Shown here in pieces: positions 1 through 7,669 of a DNA stretch of 64,000 nucleotides (its first letter is position 1; the number at the start of each line of letters is the position of its first letter). The position numbers and the translations under genes are program-made. Below the pieces are notes generated by a model. It was not told where the DNA came from. It saw only the letters and a program-made list of their open reading frames with translations, and did not search any database. The DNA comes from Solibaculum_A intestinale (GTDB taxonomy: Bacteria > Bacillota > Clostridia > Oscillospirales > Acutalibacteraceae): assembly GCF_040096205.1 (NCBI RefSeq), contig NZ_JBBMFD010000006.1:1-64000 (forward strand), given 5' to 3'.

Positions 1-19
1 ATCTCCCGCGGGCCGATTG

Positions 20-225
20 GCCTGCGGGCGCCTTTCGCAGCTCCGTCGAGCTGGAAAATACATCTATTGTGAAGGCTTAGCACAGTTGCCTTTTTCGCCT
101 GTTCCCCGAAGCTCTGGGCTGGCCGCAAGTCGTAAAAATCGAAGTACAGTCCAGCTTCTTCTCACGTCCGCCGTTTTCCTCAAGCAACCGCTGTACCTGC
201 TCTTTTCGATGTCTTCCCAGAAGAA
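20..225 (-). pseudogene. possible degraded coding remnant, unidentified
   Basis: No intact gene covers the first 263 bases. On the minus strand three frames in succession read like protein: a piece with WEDIEK near 200-220, then KEQVQRLLEENGGREKK near 150-205, then LYFDFYDLRPAQSFGEQ running towards the window start. Joining them would need two frameshifts. I do not recognise the family, and the pattern could be chance. A hairpin (CCCGCGGGCC / GGCCTGCGGG, loop GATT) lies at 5-28 but has no U tract. Confidence 0.2.
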
Positions 226-263
226 AGGGTTTTACATTCCCGCAACGAAATGGTTTTTCCCAA

Positions 264-821
264 TCAATTCACCCATTGCAGCTTTGGATAATATTCAAAC
301 AGAACCTTCCCCTTGATCTGATCCCGGCGCACATAGTGGTTCTTCCAGAAGCGGGAATCCAGAGAGTCGTTGCGGTTGTCTCCCATCATGAAGTAACCGT
401 CTTCCGGGACATGATAAGGGCCGAACACCCCTTGCGTGGGTTCCTTTACATAGTCCTCCTGCAATCGCGTGCCGTTGATGTAAACCCCGCCGTCATGGAT
501 CTCCACCGTGTCCCCCGGCAGGCCGATGATCCGCTTGACGTACCAGTCCTCGTCCCCGTCGGGAGGTTCAAAGATGATGATGTCCCCCCGGGCCGGGTCC
601 TCGAACAGATAGGACAGCCGGAAGGCCATGATCCGGTCCGATATCTGGATGGTATTTTCCATAGACCCGGTAGGAACTACGGCGTTGACCACCACAAAGT
701 TACTGATAAGAAAGGCAAGCACCAGGGAAACAAGAATGAGACGAACCCAGCTGAATAGCTCCCACCGGATGCGTGGGCTCCGGGGCTTACTCTTATTGTC
801 CGCCTGCATCGGTTTCTCCAT
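264..821 (-). CDS. lepB: signal peptidase I
   Basis: Type I signal peptidase (family S26) that removes signal peptides from exported proteins outside the membrane; 185 aa. One N-terminal membrane segment lies at about residues 25-48. The serine nucleophile sits in PTGSME (Ser53), the general-base lysine in YVKRIIGLPGD (Lys96), and the conserved GDNRNDSLDSR box follows near residue 150. This is the usual size for Gram-positive SipS-type enzymes. I chose the ATG at 821 because AAGGAGGG lies 8 nt upstream and overlaps the stop of the ABC-F gene; an ATG at 842 has no such site. The short gap and the RBS inside the upstream stop suggest co-transcription and coupling with the ABC-F gene. Confidence 0.95.
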   Translation of the reverse strand: MEKPMQADNKSKPRSPRIRWELFSWVRLILVSLVLAFLISNFVVVNAVVPTGSMENTIQISDRIMAFRLSYLFEDPARGDIIIFEPPDGDEDWYVKRIIGLPGDTVEIHDGGVYINGTRLQEDYVKEPTQGVFGPYHVPEDGYFMMGDNRNDSLDSRFWKNHYVRRDQIKGKVLFEYYPKLQWVN

Positions 822-834
822 TCCCGGTCCCTCC

Positions 835-2754
835 TTACGCATCCATTTCTTCCAGCTCGCGCAGCTGTTCCTCCAGCTGCTCCCACTGCTCGTAAAGCCC
901 GTCGAGCTTTTGTTTGGTTTCGTCGAGCTGACCGGTCAGTTCCAAAATCTTGTTGTAATCCGCGCTCACTTGTGGAGAAGCCATCGCCTCCTGCAATTGC
1001 TCAATCTGGGCTTCCGTTTCCTCAATGGCGGTTTCCGTGCGGTTTCGCTGCCCCGCCGTGCGGCGCTTTTGGGATTCGAGCTCCTTTCGCCGCTGGTAAT
1101 CGTTTTGCTTTTTCGGGACCGCTTTTTGCACTGCCTCTTCGCATTTGGGCCTGGCCTCTTCCCGCGCTAGATAATCGTCGTAGTTGCCGATGCACTCTTC
1201 TATGCCGTTCTCTTTCATGACAAGAACCCGGTCGGCCAGCTTGTTGATGAAATACCGGTCGTGAGACACCATCAAAAGAGTGCCCTCATACCCCAGCAGC
1301 GCGCTTTCCAGCGCTTCCCTTGAAGCAATGTCCAGATGGTTGGTAGGCTCGTCCAGAAGTAGAAAGTTCGCCTTGGAGAGCATCAGCTTCAAGAGGGCGA
1401 CTCTGGCTCGCTCTCCGCCGCTTAACGCGCGCATAGGCTTAAACACGTCGTCTCCTGTGAACAGGAACACCGCCAGAGCGTTTCGCACCTGGGTCTGGGT
1501 CATCTGGGGGTACTTGTCCCAGACTTCGTGGATTACGTCCTTGTCATAGTTAAGCCCTTCTAAATTCTGATCGTAATACCCCGCCTTGATGCCCACACCC
1601 AGACGGAGAAACCCGCTGTCGGAAGGGAGCTGCCCGGTGATGATGCGAAGAAGGGTAGTTTTCCCGCAGCCGTTTTCCCCCAGAAGGAACACCCGTTCTC
1701 CATTTCGGATGTGCAGTTTTGCATGCTCGAACAGCTTCTTTTCCCCGAACCGTTTGGAAAGCTCTTCCGCCAGAAGCACGTCGTTGCCTCCGCCGGGCAG
1801 GACGTTGAACGCAAACCGGATGGCGGAAAGCTCCGCCTCCGGTTTGACCAGCTGCCCGCGCAGCCGGTCCACCATTTTCTGCTTGCTTTCGGCGGTCTTG
1901 ATGTTCTTCTCCCGGTTCCACTGGCGCTGCTGGGCGATGATGCCTTCAATGCGCTTGATTTCCCGCATCTGGCTGTCGTACTGGTGCTGCAGCACCTCCC
2001 GGTCTTCCTGCTTGCGCAACAGATATTCGGAATATCCGCCGCCGTACATCCGCAGATGCCCGTGTTCGAGCTCAAAGGTTTTCTTCGTCACCTGGTCGAG
2101 AAAATACCGGTCATGGGAAATGACCAAGTAGGCCCCGTCGTAGGCCTTTAAGAAATCCTCCAGCCACCCCACGGAACGAATGTCCAGGTGGTTGGTAGGT
2201 TCGTCCAAAAGTAGCAGCTTCGCGTCGCAGGTGAGCAGGCGGGCAAGGCTCACCTTAGAGCGCTGGCCGCCGCTTAGGGAAAAGAGAGGACGCTCAAGGT
2301 CCTCGGGCGCAAACCCAAGTCCCAAAAGCGCCGCGCGTACCCGGCTTTGATAAGTAAGGCCCCCTTGAGCGGCGTATTGCTCGGTTAGAAACTGCTGGCG
2401 CTCAATGAGGCCCGCGTCATCACCTGCTTTGTCCAGAGCGGCAGTCAGGGAATGCAGCTCCTCCTCCATCCGGTGAAACTTCCAAAAACCGGACAGCGCC
2501 TCTTCCAGCACCGTGCGCCCGTCGTCGAGACAGGCGTACTGCTCCATATAACCGATGGCGTCCCGGTTGACGTAGACGCCGCCGGTGTCCGGTTCCATCT
2601 GGCCGATGATCATTTTAAACAGGGTGGTTTTTCCCGCGCCGTTGGCGCCCACCAAACCGATTTTGTCGTGTTCCTCCACGTGGAAGGATACGTTTTCGAA
2701 AAGCGTTTCCTCGCCGAAGGCTTTGGAAACATTGGTTGCGCTCAAATAAACCAT
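835..2754 (-). CDS. ABC-F family ATPase (ribosome-associated)
   Basis: Soluble twin-ATPase of the ABC-F class, 639 aa, with no membrane domain. ABC-F proteins bind the ribosomal E site and rescue stalled translation or protect against ribosome-targeting antibiotics. Two nucleotide-binding domains are visible: Walker A GANGAGKT (about 36-43) and GENGCGKT (about 357), signatures LSGGQRSK and LSGGERAR, and Walker B LLLLDEPTNHLD in both halves. A charged interdomain linker lies at about 230-300 and a coiled-coil tail covers the last 90 residues. It resembles housekeeping members such as YdiF/YfmR; I cannot separate these from a resistance protein by reading. The ATG at 2754 has GGGAG 9 nt upstream; longer in-frame starts run into the promoter. 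Confidence 0.93.
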   Translation of the reverse strand: MVYLSATNVSKAFGEETLFENVSFHVEEHDKIGLVGANGAGKTTLFKMIIGQMEPDTGGVYVNRDAIGYMEQYACLDDGRTVLEEALSGFWKFHRMEEELHSLTAALDKAGDDAGLIERQQFLTEQYAAQGGLTYQSRVRAALLGLGFAPEDLERPLFSLSGGQRSKVSLARLLTCDAKLLLLDEPTNHLDIRSVGWLEDFLKAYDGAYLVISHDRYFLDQVTKKTFELEHGHLRMYGGGYSEYLLRKQEDREVLQHQYDSQMREIKRIEGIIAQQRQWNREKNIKTAESKQKMVDRLRGQLVKPEAELSAIRFAFNVLPGGGNDVLLAEELSKRFGEKKLFEHAKLHIRNGERVFLLGENGCGKTTLLRIITGQLPSDSGFLRLGVGIKAGYYDQNLEGLNYDKDVIHEVWDKYPQMTQTQVRNALAVFLFTGDDVFKPMRALSGGERARVALLKLMLSKANFLLLDEPTNHLDIASREALESALLGYEGTLLMVSHDRYFINKLADRVLVMKENGIEECIGNYDDYLAREEARPKCEEAVQKAVPKKQNDYQRRKELESQKRRTAGQRNRTETAIEETEAQIEQLQEAMASPQVSADYNKILELTGQLDETKQKLDGLYEQWEQLEEQLRELEEMDA

Positions 2755-2800
2755 ACGATGCTTCTCCCGATCCATTTCGGATAAATTTGCAGATAAAATA

Positions 2801-2829
2801 AGTGTAGCACACTTGTCCCTCCTTGTAAA
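2801..2829 (-). promoter_or_regulatory. promoter of ABC-F/lepB operon
   Basis: On the minus strand TTTACA (2824-2829) and TACACT (2801-2806) are separated by 17 nt. It lies 47 nt upstream of the chosen ABC-F start. Confidence 0.6.
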
Positions 2830-2886
2830 CAAAAGCCGTCATACGGAAATCAGGACAAAAGTTGCAAAGAGAATGCCTCCGACCGG

Positions 2887-2916
2887 TTGCAAAGGGAGGG
2901 GAATATGCGGTATACT
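2887..2916 (+). promoter_or_regulatory. promoter of AraC-family gene
   Basis: TTGCAA (2887-2892) and TATACT (2911-2916) with an 18-nt spacer, 66 nt before the AraC-type start. It is divergent from the ABC-F promoter. Confidence 0.55.
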
Positions 2917-2981
2917 GATACGTAGAAAGAATCCTCTGCGTCCTTTCTATTTTATGTGGCAATCGGGGTGAGGATATAATC

Positions 2982-3812
2982 ATGAACGATACCTTTAAGC
3001 ATTCGTATAAGGTGGAGCATTTTGAATATGTGGGGCTGGCGGTGTATAACTGCGGCATCCAAAAGTGCGAAGAGGGACACAGCTGGGGCCCGGCGGTGCG
3101 TGACCACTATTTGATTCACTACATTCTGTCCGGAAAGGGCAGCTACGAAACCGGTGGGCAGCGGTATGAGCTGACGGCCGGAGACGGCTTTCTGGCATTC
3201 CCTTCCACGGTCATCCATTACCGGGCGGACGGGGCCGATCCATGGGAATATTCCTGGGTGGGTTTTAACGGCACCGAAGCGGAACGTCTTGTCAAGCTGG
3301 CCGGCCTTTCGCAGGACAAGCCGATTTTTCATTGTCCGCTGGAAAGCCCGCTGGCGGCGAATCTTGCCTCTATTTTTGACGCCACGGGATCGCGGGTGTC
3401 GGATGAAATCCGTATGCGGGGCAGGCTGATGGAGTTTTTGTCCACGCTTATTGAATACTGCGGTGCCAACGAAACCCAGCGGGACACCGGTACCGGCAGG
3501 CGGTACATCGAGAAGGCGTTGCGCTTTATCCAGTATAACTATTTTCACAGCATCAGCGTGGGCGACATTGCCGACAGTGTAGGCATCAGCCGCAGCCATC
3601 TTTACCGGCTCTTCATCGAACATCTGAGCATGTCTCCCAACGAGTATCTGACCCGGTTTCGCATCGACGAGGCCTGTGTGCTGCTGCGCTCCCAGGGCCT
3701 TTCGGTCAGCGAAGCGGCTTTTTCTTCCGGATTTTCCGACCAGCTGTACTTTTCGCGGGTGTTTAAGCGCTACAAGGGCGTGCCGCCGAGCAAGTATGCG
3801 CTGGATAAATAG
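2982..3812 (+). CDS. AraC family transcriptional regulator
   Basis: 276-residue one-component regulator. The N-terminal half is a cupin-like sensor with short beta strands (GKGSYETGGQRYELTAGDGF around 50-70), of the type that binds sugars or other small ligands. The C-terminal 100 residues hold the paired helix-turn-helix of AraC/XylS proteins, including SISVGDIADSVGISRSHLYR and the second-helix region EAAFSSGFSDQLYFSRVFKR. The start at 2982 follows GGGGTGAGG at 8 nt. It has its own promoter, and no adjacent sugar-utilisation genes point to a target, so the ligand is unknown. The next gene (DNA repair) starts 21 nt downstream and may be co-transcribed. Confidence 0.92.
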   Translation: MNDTFKHSYKVEHFEYVGLAVYNCGIQKCEEGHSWGPAVRDHYLIHYILSGKGSYETGGQRYELTAGDGFLAFPSTVIHYRADGADPWEYSWVGFNGTEAERLVKLAGLSQDKPIFHCPLESPLAANLASIFDATGSRVSDEIRMRGRLMEFLSTLIEYCGANETQRDTGTGRRYIEKALRFIQYNYFHSISVGDIADSVGISRSHLYRLFIEHLSMSPNEYLTRFRIDEACVLLRSQGLSVSEAAFSSGFSDQLYFSRVFKRYKGVPPSKYALDK

Positions 3813-3833
3813 AGCAAAGGATGTGGTAGGCGC

Positions 3834-4427
3834 ATGATCGAAAGCTTCGAAGAGCTGGAGCGCCAATGTAAGGAATGCACCCGGTGCCCTCTGGCCGCCA
3901 CCCGTACGAATGTGGTGTTCGGCGTGGGAAACCAGGAGGCGGAGGTGCTGTTTGTGGGCGAAGGCCCGGGCAAAAACGAGGATGAGCAGGGGGAGCCTTT
4001 CGTGGGGAGGGCCGGCCAGCTTCTTGATAAATTTCTAGCGGCGGTGGGGCTTTCCAGAGAAAGTGTGTACATTGCCAACATCGTCAAATGCCGTCCTCCC
4101 GAAAACCGGGACCCCAAGCCGGAGGAGCAGGAGCAGTGCATCGGCTGGCTGCGCAACCAATTCTACTTAATGAAGCCGAAGATTGTGGTTTGCTTAGGGC
4201 GCATTGCCGCTCTGAAGATGATCAGTCCCAATTTTAAGGTGACCAAGGAGCACGGCATCTTCTTTGAGAAGCACGGCACCCTGTTTATGGGTACCTTCCA
4301 TCCTGCGGCGCTGTTGCGCTATCCCTCCAATAAGCCCGAGGCGTTTGAGGATTTTGTCAAGCTGCGGGATAAAGTACGGGAACTGTGCGACCATACCCCC
4401 ATTGAGGACGTTGCGCCGGAAGGGTAA
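3834..4427 (+). CDS. family 4 uracil-DNA glycosylase
   Basis: Removes uracil from DNA to start base-excision repair; 197 aa. The [4Fe-4S] family-4 signature is present: the N-terminal Cys cluster CKECTRC (Cys12, Cys15, Cys18), then Cys86 (KCRPP) and Cys102 (QCIGW), giving the typical C-x15-C spacing. The uracil-pocket motif GEGPGKNEDEQGEPFVGRAG spans about 43-62, and the C-terminal HPAALLR motif is at about 162. Family-4 enzymes are common in thermophiles and in Clostridia. The RBS (AAAGGATG) is weak and far from the ATG, which fits translation after the AraC gene. Confidence 0.93.
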   Translation: MIESFEELERQCKECTRCPLAATRTNVVFGVGNQEAEVLFVGEGPGKNEDEQGEPFVGRAGQLLDKFLAAVGLSRESVYIANIVKCRPPENRDPKPEEQEQCIGWLRNQFYLMKPKIVVCLGRIAALKMISPNFKVTKEHGIFFEKHGTLFMGTFHPAALLRYPSNKPEAFEDFVKLRDKVRELCDHTPIEDVAPEG

Positions 4428-4531
4428 GGAAATCAAGGAGGCTTGGGATTTCTTCGGGCAAATGCGACGTGTAATTTTCAAAAGCTATGGTATCCTAGAT
4501 TCCAAGAAAAACAAGTAAGGATGTGACGGAT

Positions 4532-6244
4532 ATGAAGGAAATGGAGCTTTACGAGCTTTGGAAGCAAAAGGCGGTGGGCGACCCGGATTTGGTACAGGAG
4601 CTTACGAGCATTGCCGGAGATGAGGTGGCCATCAAGGACCGGTTTTACGACGAGCTGCAATTCGGTACCGCCGGGCTGCGCGGCGTCATCGGCGCCGGAA
4701 CCATCCGCATGAACATCTACACCGTCCGCCGGGCCACCCAGGGCTATGCGGACTATCTGCTGGAAACTTTTGATAAGCCTTCGGTTGCCATCGCGTTCGA
4801 CAGCCGCATCAAGTCGGACCTGTTCGCAAAAGAGACGGCCTGCGTCTTCGCCGCCAACGGTATCCCGGTTCATATTTTCAAGGAATTGCAGCCTACTCCG
4901 GTGCTTTCCTTTGCCATCCGGTATTTGAAGGCCCAGGGCGGCGTGGTGGTTACGGCCAGCCACAATCCCTCCAAGTACAACGGCTACAAGGCTTACGGGG
5001 CGGACGGCTGCCAGATGACCGAAGAAGCGGCGGGCGCGGTTATGCGCAAAATGCAGGCGGTGGACGTGTTCGACGGGGCCAAGACCATGGATTTTGACGA
5101 AGGCGTGCGCACGGGAAAAATCTCCATCATCGGGGACGATCTGCTAAACGCCTACTTGGATGCGGTGGCGGCGAAAGCCATCCATCATGGTGTGGGCAAG
5201 CAGGCGGGCTTAAAGGTGGTTTACACCCCCTTAAATGGTGCGGGCAATGTGCCGGTGCGCAAGATTCTCGCCCGGGAGGGCTTTGAGCAGGTGTATGTGG
5301 TGCCCGAGCAGGAGATGCCCGACGGCAACTTCCCCACCGCTCCCTTCCCGAACCCGGAAATCCGCCAGGCCTTCGAGTGCGCCTTAAAGCTTGCCGAGCA
5401 GGTAGGGCCGGACATTCTTTTGGCCACCGACCCGGACAGCGACCGGGTAGGCATCGCCGTGCGCCAGGATGGGGAATATGTCCTCATGTCCGGCAACGAA
5501 GTGGGCGCCCTACTTTTTGACTACATTTGCTCCCAGCGTATTGCAAACGGCACCATGCCCAAAGACCCCGTGGCGGTGACGACCATTGTTTCCACCCGGA
5601 TGACGGCGGCCATTGCCAAGAAATACGGGGTGCAGCTCATCGACGTGCTCACCGGGTTTAAGTATATCGGCGAGCAGATCGGGCTTTTGGAAAAGAAGGG
5701 CGAGGACGACCGGTTTGTCTTCGGCTTTGAGGAAAGCTATGGGTATCTGGCAGGCTCCTATGTCCGAGATAAGGACGCGGTGGTGGGTTCTATGCTCATC
5801 TGCGAGATGGCGGCCTTCTATAAGCAGCAGGGCAGAACCCTTTACGACGTGATGCAGGACCTGTATCAGGAGTTCGGCTTCTATAAGAACGCGGTGGATT
5901 CCATTGTCCGGGAAGGCGCGGCTGGCATGGCGGAGCTTCAGGGGATTATGGAAAAGCTGCGCAAAAACCCGCCGGCTCAAATCGCCGAGCGGAAGGTAAC
6001 GGGAATTGCCGACTACCAGCAGTCCACCGATACCGACCTTGCATCGGACACGGTTAACGTCATTCATCTGCCCAAGTCCAACGTCCTGTGCTACCGGCTC
6101 GAAGGCGGCGCACAGGTCATCGTCCGTCCTTCCGGCACCGAGCCGAAGGTGAAAATTTATTATACAGCGAAGGCGCCTACCAGCAAAGAAGCAGACGAAA
6201 TCACCGAGCAGCTCAAGGCTTCCATGAATACGCTGCTCTCATAA
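4532..6244 (+). CDS. phosphoglucomutase/phosphomannomutase (alpha-D-phosphohexomutase)
   Basis: Interconverts hexose 1- and 6-phosphates, supplying glucose-1-P or mannose-1-P for nucleotide sugars; about 570 aa, the size of the PgcA-type Gram-positive enzymes. The phosphoserine loop TASHNPSKYNGYK lies at about residue 143, the metal-binding DPDSDR near 300, a sugar-binding loop with GFEESYGY near 405 and the phosphate-binding RPSGTEPK near the C-terminus. I prefer ATG 4532 because AAGGA lies about 10 nt upstream; a GTG at 4523 sits too close to it. Likely feeds the cell-wall and surface-sugar genes elsewhere in the window. Confidence 0.93.
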   Translation: MKEMELYELWKQKAVGDPDLVQELTSIAGDEVAIKDRFYDELQFGTAGLRGVIGAGTIRMNIYTVRRATQGYADYLLETFDKPSVAIAFDSRIKSDLFAKETACVFAANGIPVHIFKELQPTPVLSFAIRYLKAQGGVVVTASHNPSKYNGYKAYGADGCQMTEEAAGAVMRKMQAVDVFDGAKTMDFDEGVRTGKISIIGDDLLNAYLDAVAAKAIHHGVGKQAGLKVVYTPLNGAGNVPVRKILAREGFEQVYVVPEQEMPDGNFPTAPFPNPEIRQAFECALKLAEQVGPDILLATDPDSDRVGIAVRQDGEYVLMSGNEVGALLFDYICSQRIANGTMPKDPVAVTTIVSTRMTAAIAKKYGVQLIDVLTGFKYIGEQIGLLEKKGEDDRFVFGFEESYGYLAGSYVRDKDAVVGSMLICEMAAFYKQQGRTLYDVMQDLYQEFGFYKNAVDSIVREGAAGMAELQGIMEKLRKNPPAQIAERKVTGIADYQQSTDTDLASDTVNVIHLPKSNVLCYRLEGGAQVIVRPSGTEPKVKIYYTAKAPTSKEADEITEQLKASMNTLLS

Positions 6245-6263
6245 GTCATTTTCAGATCGGCGC

Positions 6264-6300
6264 GGGCCCGGCAGCACACTTCGCTGCCGGGCCCTTTTAT
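6264..6300 (+). terminator. rho-independent terminator after phosphohexomutase
   Basis: Perfect 12-bp stem GGGCCCGGCAGC / GCTGCCGGGCCC with a 7-nt loop, followed by TTTTATT. No gene is seen in 6301-6484. Confidence 0.9.
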
Positions 6301-6490
6301 TCTGGCCGCCGTCTTGTGAAGAATGCCGTGAACCCCGGGCGCGCTGCCTTTTGAGTGCGGCGGACAGCGCGGTTTTCTCCAACCGTATACCCGGTTTGGT
6401 ACAGAGCGGCCAAGGTAAAAAGACGGGTGGAAGCGTGCATAGATTTCTAACAAATTGTTCACACAAAACTGCATTCCTTGCAAGAAGATG

Positions 6491-6499
6491 TGGTATAAT
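6491..6499 (+). promoter_or_regulatory. extended -10 promoter of SDR gene
   Basis: TGGTATAAT with no clear -35 element, 86 nt before the chosen start. The same GAAGATGTGGTATAAT string recurs at 58170-58185. Confidence 0.5.
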
Positions 6500-6584
6500 A
6501 AAGTTGAAATATTTTACAGTTTCTACAATGCGGTTTCTTTGTTTTTACCGTTTCGCCGCGCAGGCATAGAAAGGAGTGGCGGCC

Positions 6585-7616
6585 GTGAAGGAGCTTTATT
6601 TGGTGACCGGTGCGAAAGGGCACCTGGGAAATACCATCATTCGCAGGCTCAAAAGTGAGGGCAAATGGGTGAGAGGCCTGGCCCTACCGGGAGACCCGTC
6701 CCAGGCGCTCAACCAGCTGGATGTGGAGATTTTCGAGGGGGACATCTGCTACCCCGCTTCCATTGAACCGGCTTTTCAGACCAAAGAGCCCTGTGAACGG
6801 ATCGTCATTCATACCGCCGGCATTGTTTCCATCGCATCCAAGTTTCAGCAGAAGGTGTTTGACGTCAATGTGACCGGCACGGCCAACATCATTGCCCTGT
6901 GCCGGAAATATCCGACCAGGCGCCTCATCTATACCAGCTCCGTCCACGCCATTCCGGCGCCCAAGGGAACCGTACTGTCGGAAGTCACCCATTTTGACCC
7001 GAATGCGGTGGAAGGACTTTATGCGAAAACCAAGGCCCAGGCCGCCCAGTTGGTGCTGGATGCGGCAAAGGAAGGCCTCGACTCGGTTGTGGTCCATCCC
7101 TCCGGCATCATCGGGCCGTATGACTACGGCCACGGGCATCTGACCCAGCTGATTATGGATTACCTGGATCATCGGTTGGTGGCCTGTGTAAGTGGCGGCT
7201 ACGATTTTGTAGACGTGCGGGATGTGGCGGACGGGATTCTTTCCGCGGCGGAGCATGGAAAGCCCGGCGCCTGCTACATTCTTTCCGGGCATTACTGTGC
7301 CATCCCCGCGTTGCTGAAAACCCTCAGCGAACTCAGCGGCCGCAAGCCGGTCAAAACGGTTCTTCCCACCTGGCTTGCCAAGGCTACCGCGCCTTTAGCG
7401 GAGTGGTATTATAAGCTGCGCCGCCAGCCGCCGCTTTACACCAGATATTCTCTGTTTACCCTGGGCAGCAACGCTAATTTCTCTTACCAAAAGGCGAAAG
7501 AGGAGCTTGGGTATCAGCCCCGCCCGCTTGTCGACACGCTGAAAGACACGGTGGGTTGGCTGGAACAAAACCAGAGGGTCAAGCCTCACATGGTTCAAAA
7601 AAATTCGATTGGATAA
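6585..7616 (+). CDS. NAD(P)-dependent epimerase/dehydratase (extended SDR)
   Basis: Extended short-chain dehydrogenase of 343 aa. It has the N-terminal dinucleotide-binding motif TGAKGHLGN (GxxGxxG, about 8-16), a catalytic Tyr-x3-Lys in YAKTK near residue 146, and an upstream active-site serine region (TSSVHA). It resembles dihydroflavonol reductase-like or sugar epimerase branches; the substrate cannot be told. I prefer the GTG at 6585, which sits 8 nt after AAGGAG, over the GTG at 6576 that overlaps this site. It is monocistronic, with its own promoter and a terminator right after the stop. Confidence 0.85.
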   Translation: MKELYLVTGAKGHLGNTIIRRLKSEGKWVRGLALPGDPSQALNQLDVEIFEGDICYPASIEPAFQTKEPCERIVIHTAGIVSIASKFQQKVFDVNVTGTANIIALCRKYPTRRLIYTSSVHAIPAPKGTVLSEVTHFDPNAVEGLYAKTKAQAAQLVLDAAKEGLDSVVVHPSGIIGPYDYGHGHLTQLIMDYLDHRLVACVSGGYDFVDVRDVADGILSAAEHGKPGACYILSGHYCAIPALLKTLSELSGRKPVKTVLPTWLAKATAPLAEWYYKLRRQPPLYTRYSLFTLGSNANFSYQKAKEELGYQPRPLVDTLKDTVGWLEQNQRVKPHMVQKNSIG

Positions 7617-7617
7617 A

Positions 7618-7654
7618 GAAAGCGCCTTGGGCGAAAAGCCCAAGGCGCTTTTAT
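7618..7654. terminator. bidirectional terminator
   Basis: AGCGCCTTGGGC / GCCCAAGGCGCT stem with loop GAAAA, followed by TTTT on the plus strand and preceded by an A-rich run that serves the minus strand. It separates two convergent genes. Confidence 0.88.
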
Positions 7655-7669
7655 CATCTTGAGAAATGA

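Noticed and set aside
17..316. Plus-strand open frame over the start of the window
   Set aside because: No RBS, no family features, and it overlaps the 3' end of lepB; likely a shadow of GC-rich DNA.
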